From: Fulvimarina sp039652615
Lineage (GTDB): Bacteria > Pseudomonadota > Alphaproteobacteria > Rhizobiales > Rhizobiaceae
DNA: 64,000 nt
Direction: 5' to 3'
NCBI RefSeq assembly: GCF_039652615.1
Contig: NZ_JBDJAC010000013.1
Location: forward strand, 1-64,000
Shown here: positions 47,053 to 55,438 of the stretch, in pieces
How the letters are laid out: each line of letters opens with the position of its first letter
Numbering within the stretch: position 1 is the first letter of the stretch
Notes under the pieces: generated by a model
Databases searched by the model: none
What the model was told of the DNA's origin: nothing
Seen by the model: only the letters and a program-made list of their open reading frames with translations
Program-made: the position numbers and the translations under genes

Positions 47053-47775
47053 TCAGCTCCGCCGCTTGAGATAGCCTTTCGGATTGAGGGTCATCAGGAA
47101 CCGCTCACAGGCAGGATCAGAAGCGAAATCATCCGTCTCGGCCAGGAACAGGTCCAGCGCCTCCATCGGACCCGGTCCGAAATCGGGAAGGGCCGGATGG
47201 CCGTTCACATTGGTATCCTCGACCACGAGGTAGTCGCCGGATTTTACCATTGGCGCATAGGCGCGCAGTTCGGCGAGCACATGGTCGCAGCGATGGTCGC
47301 TGTCGAGAATGACCATACACCGCCCGCCATCGACGATCTCCGAAACACGCGCGAGCAGTGTCTCATCCACGCTCGAGCCGCTGAGATAGGTGATGCGCTC
47401 ATGGCTCGGACGGATCGAGGCGAGGCTTTCGTCGATGTCGATGCTGACCACGCGGCCGTGGCCGAGCTGGGCGCAGACGCTGGCCATGAAGAGGGCGCTG
47501 CCGCCGAAGCGGGTGCCGGTCTCGACGATGACATCAGGGCGACGCGAGACGATCAGCTCCTGATAAAGCCAGAGATCCATCGGGCACTTCAGGGTCTCGT
47601 AGCCGAGCCAGCCTATAGAGATGGTCTGGCCGCCCTGGCTCCAGCGCCGGTAATAGAGTTCGTGGAACCGCTCGACGATCTTTTGCTCGTCGTCGCTGAG
47701 GGGCGGCCCCTTGGGGGCTGGCCTGAACGATCCGATCTTCGGCGACGGGGTCTTTTTTGTCGAAAAAGGCCACAT
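47053..47775 (-). CDS. CmcI-like hydroxylase/methyltransferase-fold protein
   Basis: 240 residues. PDVIVETGTRFGGSALFMAS carries the SAM-type E-T-G-x-x-x-G-G-S motif of the cephalosporin hydroxylase (CmcI) family; VVSIDIDES, MVILDSDHRCDHVLAEL and YLVVEDTNVNGHP are further family blocks. In CmcI homologues this fold is used in polysaccharide and rhamnosyl O-methylation loci. ATG 47775 is preceded by AGGAG; the frame extends to 47811. Likely modifies a sugar in the surface polymer here. Confidence 0.83.
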   Translation of the reverse strand: MWPFSTKKTPSPKIGSFRPAPKGPPLSDDEQKIVERFHELYYRRWSQGGQTISIGWLGYETLKCPMDLWLYQELIVSRRPDVIVETGTRFGGSALFMASVCAQLGHGRVVSIDIDESLASIRPSHERITYLSGSSVDETLLARVSEIVDGGRCMVILDSDHRCDHVLAELRAYAPMVKSGDYLVVEDTNVNGHPALPDFGPGPMEALDLFLAETDDFASDPACERFLMTLNPKGYLKRRS

Positions 47776-47869
47776 GTCTTCGAAATCTCCTGATGGAAGG
47801 GAAGCCACCAAAAAGCTTCAACAGGGCGCCGGTAGCCGGATTATCGATCGGGCACAAGCAACGGCGCCT

Positions 47870-47899
47870 CCCTCGAAGGGCTATGCGGGCCTTCGAGGG
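47870..47899 (-). terminator. Perfect 10-bp hairpin after the Sel1 gene
   Basis: CCCTCGAAGG and CCTTCGAGGG form a perfect stem around a 10-base loop, 12 bases beyond the stop of the Sel1 gene. No T run follows on the minus strand. It separates the secretion operon from the CmcI-like gene. Confidence 0.5.
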
Positions 47900-47911
47900 A
47901 CGGGAAAAAGA

Positions 47912-49642
47912 TCAGGCGCTGCTCGGCTCATTGCCCTGCGCCTCTTCCTTGGGCCCTTCGTTGGCCTGGGAGGCCTGGGAGGCCTGCGGATCGTGGGTGA
48001 TCGCGGAGAGAAGGTCGGCTGCCCGCCGGTCGCCGGCGGATGCGCCGCGCGTCAACCAGTGCTTTCCTTCCGACATGTCACGATCCGGTCGCCAATGGGC
48101 ATAGAGTTCGCCGAGGGCAGTCATCGCCACAGCCTCGCCGGAATCGACGGCCCTGCGCAGCCAGCGTTCGGCCTCGACGAAATCGGGCTTGCAGCCAAGG
48201 CCCTGCATCAGGAAGCGGCCGAGATTGACCTGGGCGAGCGCGATGCCGGCTTCCGCCGCCGGTCGCGTCCAGGCAAGGGCCTGCCCGTAGTCCTGCGATA
48301 CGCCGTCGCCGGCAGCATAGCCAGCGCCAAGGCGAAAGCGCGCCATGGCGCTGCCCTGTTCGGCGGCCTTGCGATACCATTCCATGGCAAGCTTGGAATT
48401 GCGTTCGGCTCCCATCCCGGTCTGCGCCATCAGGCCGAGACTATAGACGGCATCGGCAACGCCTTGATCAGCGGCCTTTTGGAAGTGGGATGCGGCGGCC
48501 TCGATATCCTTCGGGCCGCCAATGCCTTCCGCCAGAAGCGTGCCGAGCCGGAACTGGGCTTCGCCATCCCCCTGCTCCGCGGCACGGCCGAGCCAGATCC
48601 TCGCCTGAACCGGGTCCTTCGGCACACCGACCCCTCCGATATAGAGAAGGCCGTAGATGCGCTGGGATGGCTTGTGGCCGAGTTCGGCGGCCATTCTGTA
48701 CCAGCTTGCCGCCTCGGTCGGATTGGGCTCCATCAGCCCACCTCCGGTGCGATGAAGGTCGCCGAGGAGCGCCATCGCTTCCGTATCACCCACAAGGGCC
48801 GCCCGCCTAAGAAGCGTCTCCCCCCGCACCGCATCCTTTTCCAGGCCCATGCCGTGAATATAAAGCTGGCCAAGAGCTCGCTGGGCGTTGCTGTTGCCGA
48901 GTTCCGCCGCTTTTCCGAGCCAGCGGGCAGCCTCCTTCTCATCGCGCTTCGAGGCGAAGCCGTAGAGATATTCGAGGCCAAGATAATAGGCCGCCGTCGC
49001 GGTTCCGAGTTCGGCGGCGCGGCGATAGAGCTCCGCGGCCCTTGCATGATCGGGTTCCCCGAGCCATCCTCCGGCGAGCAATGTGCCGAGACCCAAAAGA
49101 GCCTGCGCGCTGTCCTCGGCGGCGGCACGCTCATACCATTTCGACGCCTGGGCCGCATCGATATCGCCGCCCCAGCCAGCCGCCAGAAGATAGCCGAGAA
49201 GCGCCATGGATTCCGTGTGACCGGCCTCTGCGGCGACAAGGGCCCATCGGCGGGCCTCGGCATGATCCGGCTCGACGCCAATCCCATGGGGAAACAACAT
49301 CGACATGGACTGCGTGTGATCGGCGACGTCGGCGGGCGGGCGAGCACCATAGGTCAGGACGAGCGCAAGCAGATATTGGGACTCCAGATGATTCTGCTCG
49401 GCCGCCTTGCGCAGCCAGTGCACCGCATCGCCCGCGCTGCCCACGACGCCCCGCCCCGTCTGGTAGAGACGGGCAAGTTCGTACTGGGCTTCCGCTTCCC
49501 CTTCGCGGGCAAGCTCGACGAACAGTTTGGACGCCTGGCCGTAATTCCCGCGTTCCAGCGCGCGCCGCCCTTTCTCCAAACGGACGGCATGGCTGCCCCC
49601 AAGACCAACGGCCTGGGTCAGCCTGCTGAACACGCCGCTCAT
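47912..49642 (-). CDS. Sel1-repeat (TPR-like) protein
   Basis: 576 residues made almost wholly of about 14 Sel1-like repeats of 36 residues (for example EAQYELARLYQTGRGV, AAYYLGLEYLYGFAS, AQRALGQLYIHGMGLEKDAV, AQFRLGTLLAEGIGGPKDIE, ADAVYSLGLMAQTGMGAERN). It has no signal peptide and no membrane segment, so it is probably cytoplasmic. Such solenoids act as protein-protein scaffolds. Its ATG overlaps the stop of the type I secretion adaptor (ATGA), implying it works with that exporter, for example to present the substrate. Confidence 0.88.
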   Translation of the reverse strand: MSGVFSRLTQAVGLGGSHAVRLEKGRRALERGNYGQASKLFVELAREGEAEAQYELARLYQTGRGVVGSAGDAVHWLRKAAEQNHLESQYLLALVLTYGARPPADVADHTQSMSMLFPHGIGVEPDHAEARRWALVAAEAGHTESMALLGYLLAAGWGGDIDAAQASKWYERAAAEDSAQALLGLGTLLAGGWLGEPDHARAAELYRRAAELGTATAAYYLGLEYLYGFASKRDEKEAARWLGKAAELGNSNAQRALGQLYIHGMGLEKDAVRGETLLRRAALVGDTEAMALLGDLHRTGGGLMEPNPTEAASWYRMAAELGHKPSQRIYGLLYIGGVGVPKDPVQARIWLGRAAEQGDGEAQFRLGTLLAEGIGGPKDIEAAASHFQKAADQGVADAVYSLGLMAQTGMGAERNSKLAMEWYRKAAEQGSAMARFRLGAGYAAGDGVSQDYGQALAWTRPAAEAGIALAQVNLGRFLMQGLGCKPDFVEAERWLRRAVDSGEAVAMTALGELYAHWRPDRDMSEGKHWLTRGASAGDRRAADLLSAITHDPQASQASQANEGPKEEAQGNEPSSA

Positions 49643-50994
49643 GGCTCCCTCAGAGCGGACGAGAAGGCATCGGCCAATCCACCGGTCAAAGAGGCCAGGA
49701 TGCTGTGGTCACCGACGACGATATCGGCCGTCACAGGCATGCCCGGAATGAGCCTGAAATCGGCCGGAACATCGCGCAGATCGGTCTTCTCGATCGAAAT
49801 ACGCGCCCGATAATAGACCTCGCCGGTGCGCGGACCTTCTGTTCGGGTGAAGGAGTCCTGACTGATGTTTCGAACCACGCCCTGGGCCGTACCGTGTTCG
49901 TTGAATGGATAGGCGTCGAACTTGATCTCCACTTTGTCGCCCACCGCGATGAACCCCTGGTCGGCACCGTTGATATCGACCTCCAGTTCCAGTTTGGCAT
50001 CGACCGGAACGAGACGGAACATTTCCCGGGCGCTCTGAATGACCGATCCCACCGAAACCGGCGCGACTTCGAGTACGACTGCGTCGCTGACGGCCTTCAG
50101 AGCGACGAGGCTGCGCCGATAGGTCGCCTTGGCGAGCTGCTCCGAAACCTCGTTCTTCGTCTGACGTGCCTGGAGAAGCTGATCGACCGTCGCCGCCCGC
50201 CACTTTTCCTCGAATGTCTCACGCTCGGCCTTCAGGGCTTCGAGTTGATGGCTGGCGGTCGTCGCGATGCCCTCGCTCTCGGCGAGCGAACGCTCCACGG
50301 ACAGCCGGTCGTCAAGCGCCTGGATAGAGTTCAACCGGCTCCCGGCCGCAGACTTTTCAAGCTTGGCCCGCATCGTGACGACCTCTCCGAGCAGATCGTG
50401 ACGTTCGGACAGGAGATTGCTCTCGTTGCGGCTGCGCTGGAGATCACTGTTGGTTGCCGCGATCTTCTGCTCGTAATTGGCCATCGAGGCCTTGAACTCG
50501 GCCGCCCGATGGCGAAAGATCGCCGTCTGGAGCTGGGCGTATTCGTTCGCATCGTCCGGTTCGTAGAGGCTTCCCGCGATCTCGGCATTGAGCCGCTCGA
50601 TCTCGGCGTCGAGGCTCTGTTCGCGCCGCTCCAGGGAGGCAATGTCGGCGTCCGTGATGGTCGGATCAAGGCGCGCCAAAACGTCGCCCTTCGAGACGAC
50701 GTCTCCCGGGCTGACCTCGATACTGCTGACCACCGAGGTCTCCAGCGGCTGGACGACGATCGTCGGCGTTTCCGACATGACTGTGCCCCGCGCCACGACC
50801 ACGCGTTCGAGGCGCAGGATCGCGGCAAGGGCGATCATCGCCACGACCATGACCGCGAAGAGAATAACGGCGCCGCGCGCAAATCCGGGATCCGGTGCCT
50901 CGGTGATGGCCGCGGTCTGGGATTGGAAATAGCCGATCGCCTTATCGGACTCGCCGTCGTCGTTCTTAGGCGTCTTGCGATTGATCAATTTCAT
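49639..50994 (-). CDS. HlyD-family periplasmic adaptor of a type I secretion system
   Basis: 451 residues: cytoplasmic N-terminus, one membrane helix at about 42-60 (AVILFAVMVVAMIALAAIL), a biotinyl-lipoyl-like half (VVQPLETSVVSSIEVSPGDV with VVSKGDVLARLDP), two long coiled coils, and the C-terminal beta region (VPVDAKLELEVDINGADQGF with AVGDKVEIKFDAYPFNEHGT). It links the inner-membrane ABC protein to an outer-membrane TolC-type channel, which is not in the window. Its ATG lies inside the end of the ABC gene. Confidence 0.93.
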   Translation of the reverse strand: MKLINRKTPKNDDGESDKAIGYFQSQTAAITEAPDPGFARGAVILFAVMVVAMIALAAILRLERVVVARGTVMSETPTIVVQPLETSVVSSIEVSPGDVVSKGDVLARLDPTITDADIASLERREQSLDAEIERLNAEIAGSLYEPDDANEYAQLQTAIFRHRAAEFKASMANYEQKIAATNSDLQRSRNESNLLSERHDLLGEVVTMRAKLEKSAAGSRLNSIQALDDRLSVERSLAESEGIATTASHQLEALKAERETFEEKWRAATVDQLLQARQTKNEVSEQLAKATYRRSLVALKAVSDAVVLEVAPVSVGSVIQSAREMFRLVPVDAKLELEVDINGADQGFIAVGDKVEIKFDAYPFNEHGTAQGVVRNISQDSFTRTEGPRTGEVYYRARISIEKTDLRDVPADFRLIPGMPVTADIVVGDHSILASLTGGLADAFSSALREP

Positions 50995-53248
50995 TCTGTT
51001 CTGTCCCGCCGAGATGTCGGTTCTGCTGGAACCAGAGCTGGCGATAGATTTCGGAGTTCGTCAGGAGTTCGCCATGACGACCCGTGTCGACCACGCGGCC
51101 CCGTTCCATCACGAGAATCTGGTCGCAGTCTGTCAAAGAGCTGAGGCGATGCGAAATGACGATGACGGTACGACCCTTCGCGATCTTGCGAAGATTCGAA
51201 TTGACGATCGCTTCACTGTCCGGGTCAAGCGCGCTTGTCGCCTCGTCGAGGATAAGGACGGCCGGGTTGAGGATCAGCGCGCGTGCGATGGCGATGCGCT
51301 GCTTCTGGCCGCCGGAGAGATTGGCCGAGCCTTCCGCAATCAGGGTGTCGTAGCCACGCGACAAGCGCTCGATGAACTCCTCGGCGCCAGCCATACGCGC
51401 GGCTTCCGTGACTTCTTCAAGGGTCGCGTCCGGCTTGGCGGCCATGATGTTGTCGCGGATCGTACCCTGGAACAGGAAGTTGTCCTGGAGCACCACGCCG
51501 AGATTGGACCGCAGGTGGTAGAGATCAATCTCCTTGAGATCGACCCCGTCGATCTTGATGAGCCCATCATAAGTCATGTTCAGGCCCTGAAGCAGGCGCG
51601 TCACGGTCGTCTTGCCCGAACCGGACCTACCCATGATGCCGACGACAGAGCCTTGCTTGGCTTCGAAGTCGACGCCATTGAGGGCAAAGCTGGTTGCCCC
51701 CGGATACCGGAAACGCACGTCCGAAAACGTTACCTTGCCCTTGATCAACGGCCGGGACCCAACCATCCCCTCGGGCCGCTCGGGCGCCTCGTTGACGACA
51801 GACCCGACCATGCTCACTGCACCTTTGACCTCCTGATATTCCTGCAGGAGATTGGCAATCTGAACGAAAGGCGCGACGGCCCGGCCGACCACCATGACGA
51901 AGAAGATCAAAGTTCCCGACAGAAAAGGCTCGGTTCCCGTTAGGACGAGAACCGCGCCAAGAAGCAGCGATCCGGCATAGACAAGCTTCTCGAGCGGATT
52001 GAGCAGGGTCTGTGGCTGGTTGTTCAGAAGCTGAAAGTCGGTATTGGCCTTCACCGCTTCCGCGACATGCTCGTCCCACTCCTGCCGTTTGCGTCCTTCC
52101 AGAGCGAGCGACTTAATCGTGCGCATGCCATGAATGGACTCGATCAGGGTCGTGTTCTTGCGGGTCTCGGCACGAATGACCCGGCCATAAGCCTTGGACA
52201 TCGCTGGAATGTAGGCCGCTACGATCAGGCACATAATAATTGCGACGCCGACGACCGCGAAAGCCATCCGGGCACTGATCAAGAACAGCGCTGGAAGAAG
52301 AAAGATCAGGACGAAGCCATCGAGGAGCGTGTTGAACAGGCTACCCGTAATGAAATTACGGATTCGAAAAACCTGTGTGACCCGATAAGAAAGCTCACCA
52401 ACGGACATACGCTCGAAGAGATCGATCGGCAGCCGCAAAACTTTGTTCATGATAAAGACGTTGAGGCGGGCGTCGATCTTGGCCGTTCCCCGTGCGATCA
52501 GATAGCGCCTCAGATAACCGAATGCAGTATCGAAGAAGAGATAGAAAACGACTAAAGTCGCGAGCACGATAAGCGTCGACATGCGCTGATAGAGCAGCAC
52601 GTTGTTGAGGATCACCATGAACAAAAGCGGCGGCACGAGTGCGAAAAGCGCCAGAACCAACGCCGACAAGGCGACGCTGCCGAAGATCTTCCGCTCCAGA
52701 ATGAATTCCCGGATGAGCATTCCCCAGCCGAAGGTCTGGGTCTCCATCGCCCCGGCCTGCTGCCGCTTCAAAAGGATTGCCGAACCGGACCAGACTGCCG
52801 CCAAGCGGATTTCGTCGATCGCCAGAGGCTGGGACGAAGGCGCGGTCGGATCCTTGACGATTGCAACGTCCTGTCCGCCGCGTGTCTCGAAGCCGATGAC
52901 GACGAGGGCCGTCCCGTTCTCGAGCCGCAGGAGAGCCGGTAGGGCCTCCTTCAAACGGCCCAGCTGCTTCCATTTCAGATGAACCTCACGAGCCTCCAGA
53001 CCATGATCCTTCGCAATGGTCAGAAGGAGATCGTTCGGAGCCTCCGTTTCGCCGACCCGGTAATCGCGGACGAGCTGTTCGCAAGACAGGTGAACCCCAC
53101 GCTGGCGCGCCGCCAGCACCAGGGCGTGGAGGGCGGTATGACGGCCCGAGCTGCCGTCGAAACGACCGGAGCTACCGGTCCCCTCGTTTGAGGTCTCTTC
53201 GACCTCGGCGGGTTCGGTTTGGTCCACGACCTTCAAAACGGAAGACAT
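50966..53248 (-). CDS. Type I secretion ABC exporter with C39-like domain
   Basis: 760 residues. An N-terminal C39-like domain (about 35-150) lacks the catalytic Cys of true C39 peptidases: the aligned stretch is TALHALVLAARQRG. It is therefore of the HlyB type, binding but not cutting its substrate. Six membrane helices follow (about 185-470), then the nucleotide-binding domain with GRSGSGKTT near 540, LSGGQKQRIAIARAL and ILDEATSALDPDSE. Exports RTX proteins. ATG 53248; a TTG at 53257 is a possible alternative. Confidence 0.93.
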   Translation of the reverse strand: MSSVLKVVDQTEPAEVEETSNEGTGSSGRFDGSSGRHTALHALVLAARQRGVHLSCEQLVRDYRVGETEAPNDLLLTIAKDHGLEAREVHLKWKQLGRLKEALPALLRLENGTALVVIGFETRGGQDVAIVKDPTAPSSQPLAIDEIRLAAVWSGSAILLKRQQAGAMETQTFGWGMLIREFILERKIFGSVALSALVLALFALVPPLLFMVILNNVLLYQRMSTLIVLATLVVFYLFFDTAFGYLRRYLIARGTAKIDARLNVFIMNKVLRLPIDLFERMSVGELSYRVTQVFRIRNFITGSLFNTLLDGFVLIFLLPALFLISARMAFAVVGVAIIMCLIVAAYIPAMSKAYGRVIRAETRKNTTLIESIHGMRTIKSLALEGRKRQEWDEHVAEAVKANTDFQLLNNQPQTLLNPLEKLVYAGSLLLGAVLVLTGTEPFLSGTLIFFVMVVGRAVAPFVQIANLLQEYQEVKGAVSMVGSVVNEAPERPEGMVGSRPLIKGKVTFSDVRFRYPGATSFALNGVDFEAKQGSVVGIMGRSGSGKTTVTRLLQGLNMTYDGLIKIDGVDLKEIDLYHLRSNLGVVLQDNFLFQGTIRDNIMAAKPDATLEEVTEAARMAGAEEFIERLSRGYDTLIAEGSANLSGGQKQRIAIARALILNPAVLILDEATSALDPDSEAIVNSNLRKIAKGRTVIVISHRLSSLTDCDQILVMERGRVVDTGRHGELLTNSEIYRQLWFQQNRHLGGTEQNEIDQSQDA

Positions 53249-53312
53249 CGATCGCAATTCGCTTTTCTGTCCCTCAGGCTTCCGCCATTACACCATATAA
53301 GGAAGGTTCTCC

Positions 53313-53341
53313 ATTATATTCCAATCTTGTCGCTATTTCGA
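53313..53341 (-). promoter_or_regulatory. Candidate promoter of the secretion operon
   Basis: A perfect TATAAT on the minus strand (53318-53313) with TCGAAA (53341-53336) 17 bases upstream, four of six matches to TTGACA. It stands in an AT-rich patch 65 bases before the exporter start codon. Confidence 0.35.
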
Positions 53342-53416
53342 CGCGGCAAGCTGTAGCCCTCGCTGCTTGATCGAGGGTTCTCTCGCCCGGCATCGATCGT
53401 CTCTGTTCGTTGGCCT

Positions 53417-54172
53417 TCAACCTGCGGCTCTGCGATCACGCTCGGCGAGGACCCTATCGACCTCGCCGGTCATGGCGATTGAGCCCCGATCAAGGAGAAT
53501 GGCCGAACGGCACCAGTGCTCAACGATCCAGTCGACGCTCGATGCAAGGACCAGGATGCCCGCCTGCTTGATGACCGCGTCGAGGCGTGCAAGCGCGCGT
53601 TCCGCAAAGCGCTTGTCCCCTGCCAGAACCCATTCGTCCAGGATGAGAATATCGGGTGCCCGGGCGGTTGCGATCGCGAATGCGAGACGCAGTGCCATGC
53701 CGCTCGAATAGGTGCGCAAGGGAAGATGGAGATAGGGGCCGAGTTCGGTGAACTCGGCGATATCCTCCATGGCCTCGTGAACCTCGGCGGGCTTGAGGCC
53801 GAGATGCATGCCGCGCACCAGTAGGTTCTCGATGCCGGTCAGGTCCGCCTGCATGCCGAGCATGATGTCGAAGACGGTGCCCACGCGCCCGTCGATCGTC
53901 ACATGCCCCTTCGTCGGTGGATAGATGCCGGCCATCAGGCGCAGAAGCGTCGTCTTGCCCGCCCCGTTTGCCCCGAGTACGGCGAGCCGGTCGCCATTGG
54001 CGAGCGACAGGGATACCTCCCGCAGCGCAGAGATATGAGCATGGCCATTGGTTTCGCCGCCAACCTCGCCGAACCGCAAAGCCTTACCCACCAGCGCCGC
54101 GCGCAGGGATTTCGGTGACGTATGGGCGATCGGAAAGTCGAGATCGACCGCTTTGAGTTCCAGTCGTGCCAT
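53417..54172 (-). CDS. Polysaccharide ABC exporter ATPase (Wzt/KpsT type)
   Basis: 251 residues. Walker A GANGAGKTT, signature YSSGMALRLAFAIAT (the S-S-G-M form of polysaccharide exporters), Walker B ILILDEWVLAGDKRF. No extra C-terminal glycan-binding domain as on some Wzt proteins. Partner of the permease gene six bases upstream. Exports a surface polysaccharide, presumably that assembled by neighbouring glycosyltransferases. Confidence 0.93.
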   Translation of the reverse strand: MARLELKAVDLDFPIAHTSPKSLRAALVGKALRFGEVGGETNGHAHISALREVSLSLANGDRLAVLGANGAGKTTLLRLMAGIYPPTKGHVTIDGRVGTVFDIMLGMQADLTGIENLLVRGMHLGLKPAEVHEAMEDIAEFTELGPYLHLPLRTYSSGMALRLAFAIATARAPDILILDEWVLAGDKRFAERALARLDAVIKQAGILVLASSVDWIVEHWCRSAILLDRGSIAMTGEVDRVLAERDRRAAG

Positions 54173-54178
54173 GTCGGT

Positions 54179-55054
54179 TCAGGTCCACAAAACGAGGGAT
54201 CGGCGCAGACGTGACGCGACGAACAAGGCAAGGCTCCAGCCGAGGACGGCCATCACCGTGCAGACGAGCCAGGGCAAAGGCGAGATCTCGGCGCCGATCA
54301 AGGGGTCCCGCACGACGGCAAGAAGGCTGGCGAAGGGATTGAGATAGACGAGCGGCATCCAAGGACCAAGCAGTGTCGGCTTCCACAGGATCGGCGTCAT
54401 GAAGAAGAGCAGCTGGAGAAACGCATTCGTCATCTGCGCGACGTCGCGATATTTGGCCGAGGACATGCCCAGAAGCAGCGTCAGCCATATCCCGTTGATG
54501 AGAACGAGCGCCATGCCGGGGAGAACGAGAAAGATCGAGGCCGTCGGCATGAGACCGAAGACAAGCGCGACCACCAGAAACACGATCATGTTGTGACCGA
54601 GTACGATCATGTTTCGCCAGATTAGCTGGAACACGTAGATGCCGATCGGCGCCGGGCTCTCGCGGATGATCCCCGCATTGGAAATAAAGACCTGGGGTGC
54701 CTCGGTCAGAAGAGCCGACAGAAAGCCCCAGAGGATAAGGCCAAGGCATAGGAACGGGATGTACTCCGCCAGCTCCATGCCCAAAAGGAAGCCGTAGAAG
54801 AGACCGAGCGCGACGGTGGAGACGGCCATGCTGATGGTGGACCACAGGGGGCCGAGCATCGAGCCGCGATATCGCTGGCGGATATCGTACCAGCCAAGAC
54901 GTCCCCAGAACCACCATTGGCCGGCGGAACGGACCATCTCGCTCGCGATCCTGCCCATGACCGCTCCAGAGGTCGGCGCAGGACGGTCTGCCCGCCCATT
55001 CGATACCGCGCCCGTCTCCTGTGCCAAGACCGTCTCCTGTCTCACCCGCTGCAT
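54179..55054 (-). CDS. Polysaccharide ABC-2 exporter permease (Wzm/KpsM type)
   Basis: 291 residues with about six membrane helices. WYDIRQRYRGSMLGPLWST is the amphipathic N-terminal motif of ABC-2 glycan permeases; GMSSAKYRDVAQMTNAFLQ and MTPILWKPTLLG follow the family closely. The first 40 residues are polar and variable, so an internal start at Met33 (54958) is also possible. Forms the exporter with the ATPase downstream. Confidence 0.92.
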   Translation of the reverse strand: MQRVRQETVLAQETGAVSNGRADRPAPTSGAVMGRIASEMVRSAGQWWFWGRLGWYDIRQRYRGSMLGPLWSTISMAVSTVALGLFYGFLLGMELAEYIPFLCLGLILWGFLSALLTEAPQVFISNAGIIRESPAPIGIYVFQLIWRNMIVLGHNMIVFLVVALVFGLMPTASIFLVLPGMALVLINGIWLTLLLGMSSAKYRDVAQMTNAFLQLLFFMTPILWKPTLLGPWMPLVYLNPFASLLAVVRDPLIGAEISPLPWLVCTVMAVLGWSLALFVASRLRRSLVLWT

Positions 55055-55438
55055 CTCGTCGCGAGACGCCCGATATCGACCGCCCGTGACGACGCTCGGT
55101 TCTTAAAAGACGCTCTGCCCCGTTCCGTCCTCCGTATCATGCAGACCGGATCGGAACAGATCGAACGTCCTGCCGCTCGAAGCGGCCTGAATCTGGCCGT
55201 GCTGTAGACCGTTTGGCCGCAAGGTTCCAGCCCGATCCGTTCACCTTGTTGGCTCAAAGGCTGGTGACGCCGGGAAGGTCATCGGCATCAACGGCCGGAT
55301 CGTTCAAGGCAACGAACAGAAAGAGCCCGGATCTTTCAAGCCGCCTGTTCCCACGCGGTCGCACGAGCCCGAAAAATCACGCAAAAGCCGCCGTTTAGCG
55401 CAAAATCATTCAGATAAAATTCATCTGCCCATACGCTT
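55055..55438. other. Gene-less interval between Wzm and the RTX protease
   Basis: About 380 bases between divergent genes, AT-richer at 55375-55435 (AAAATCATTCAGATAAAAT), where the protease promoter probably lies. Only short random frames are present. Confidence 0.5.

Noticed and set aside
47711..49813. 700-codon plus-strand frame over the Sel1 gene
   Set aside because: Shadow of a repeat protein; its periodicity mirrors the Sel1 repeats.
50966..53248. Exporter as a bacteriocin-type C39 peptidase
   Set aside because: The C39-like domain lacks the catalytic Cys, so leader cleavage is unlikely.
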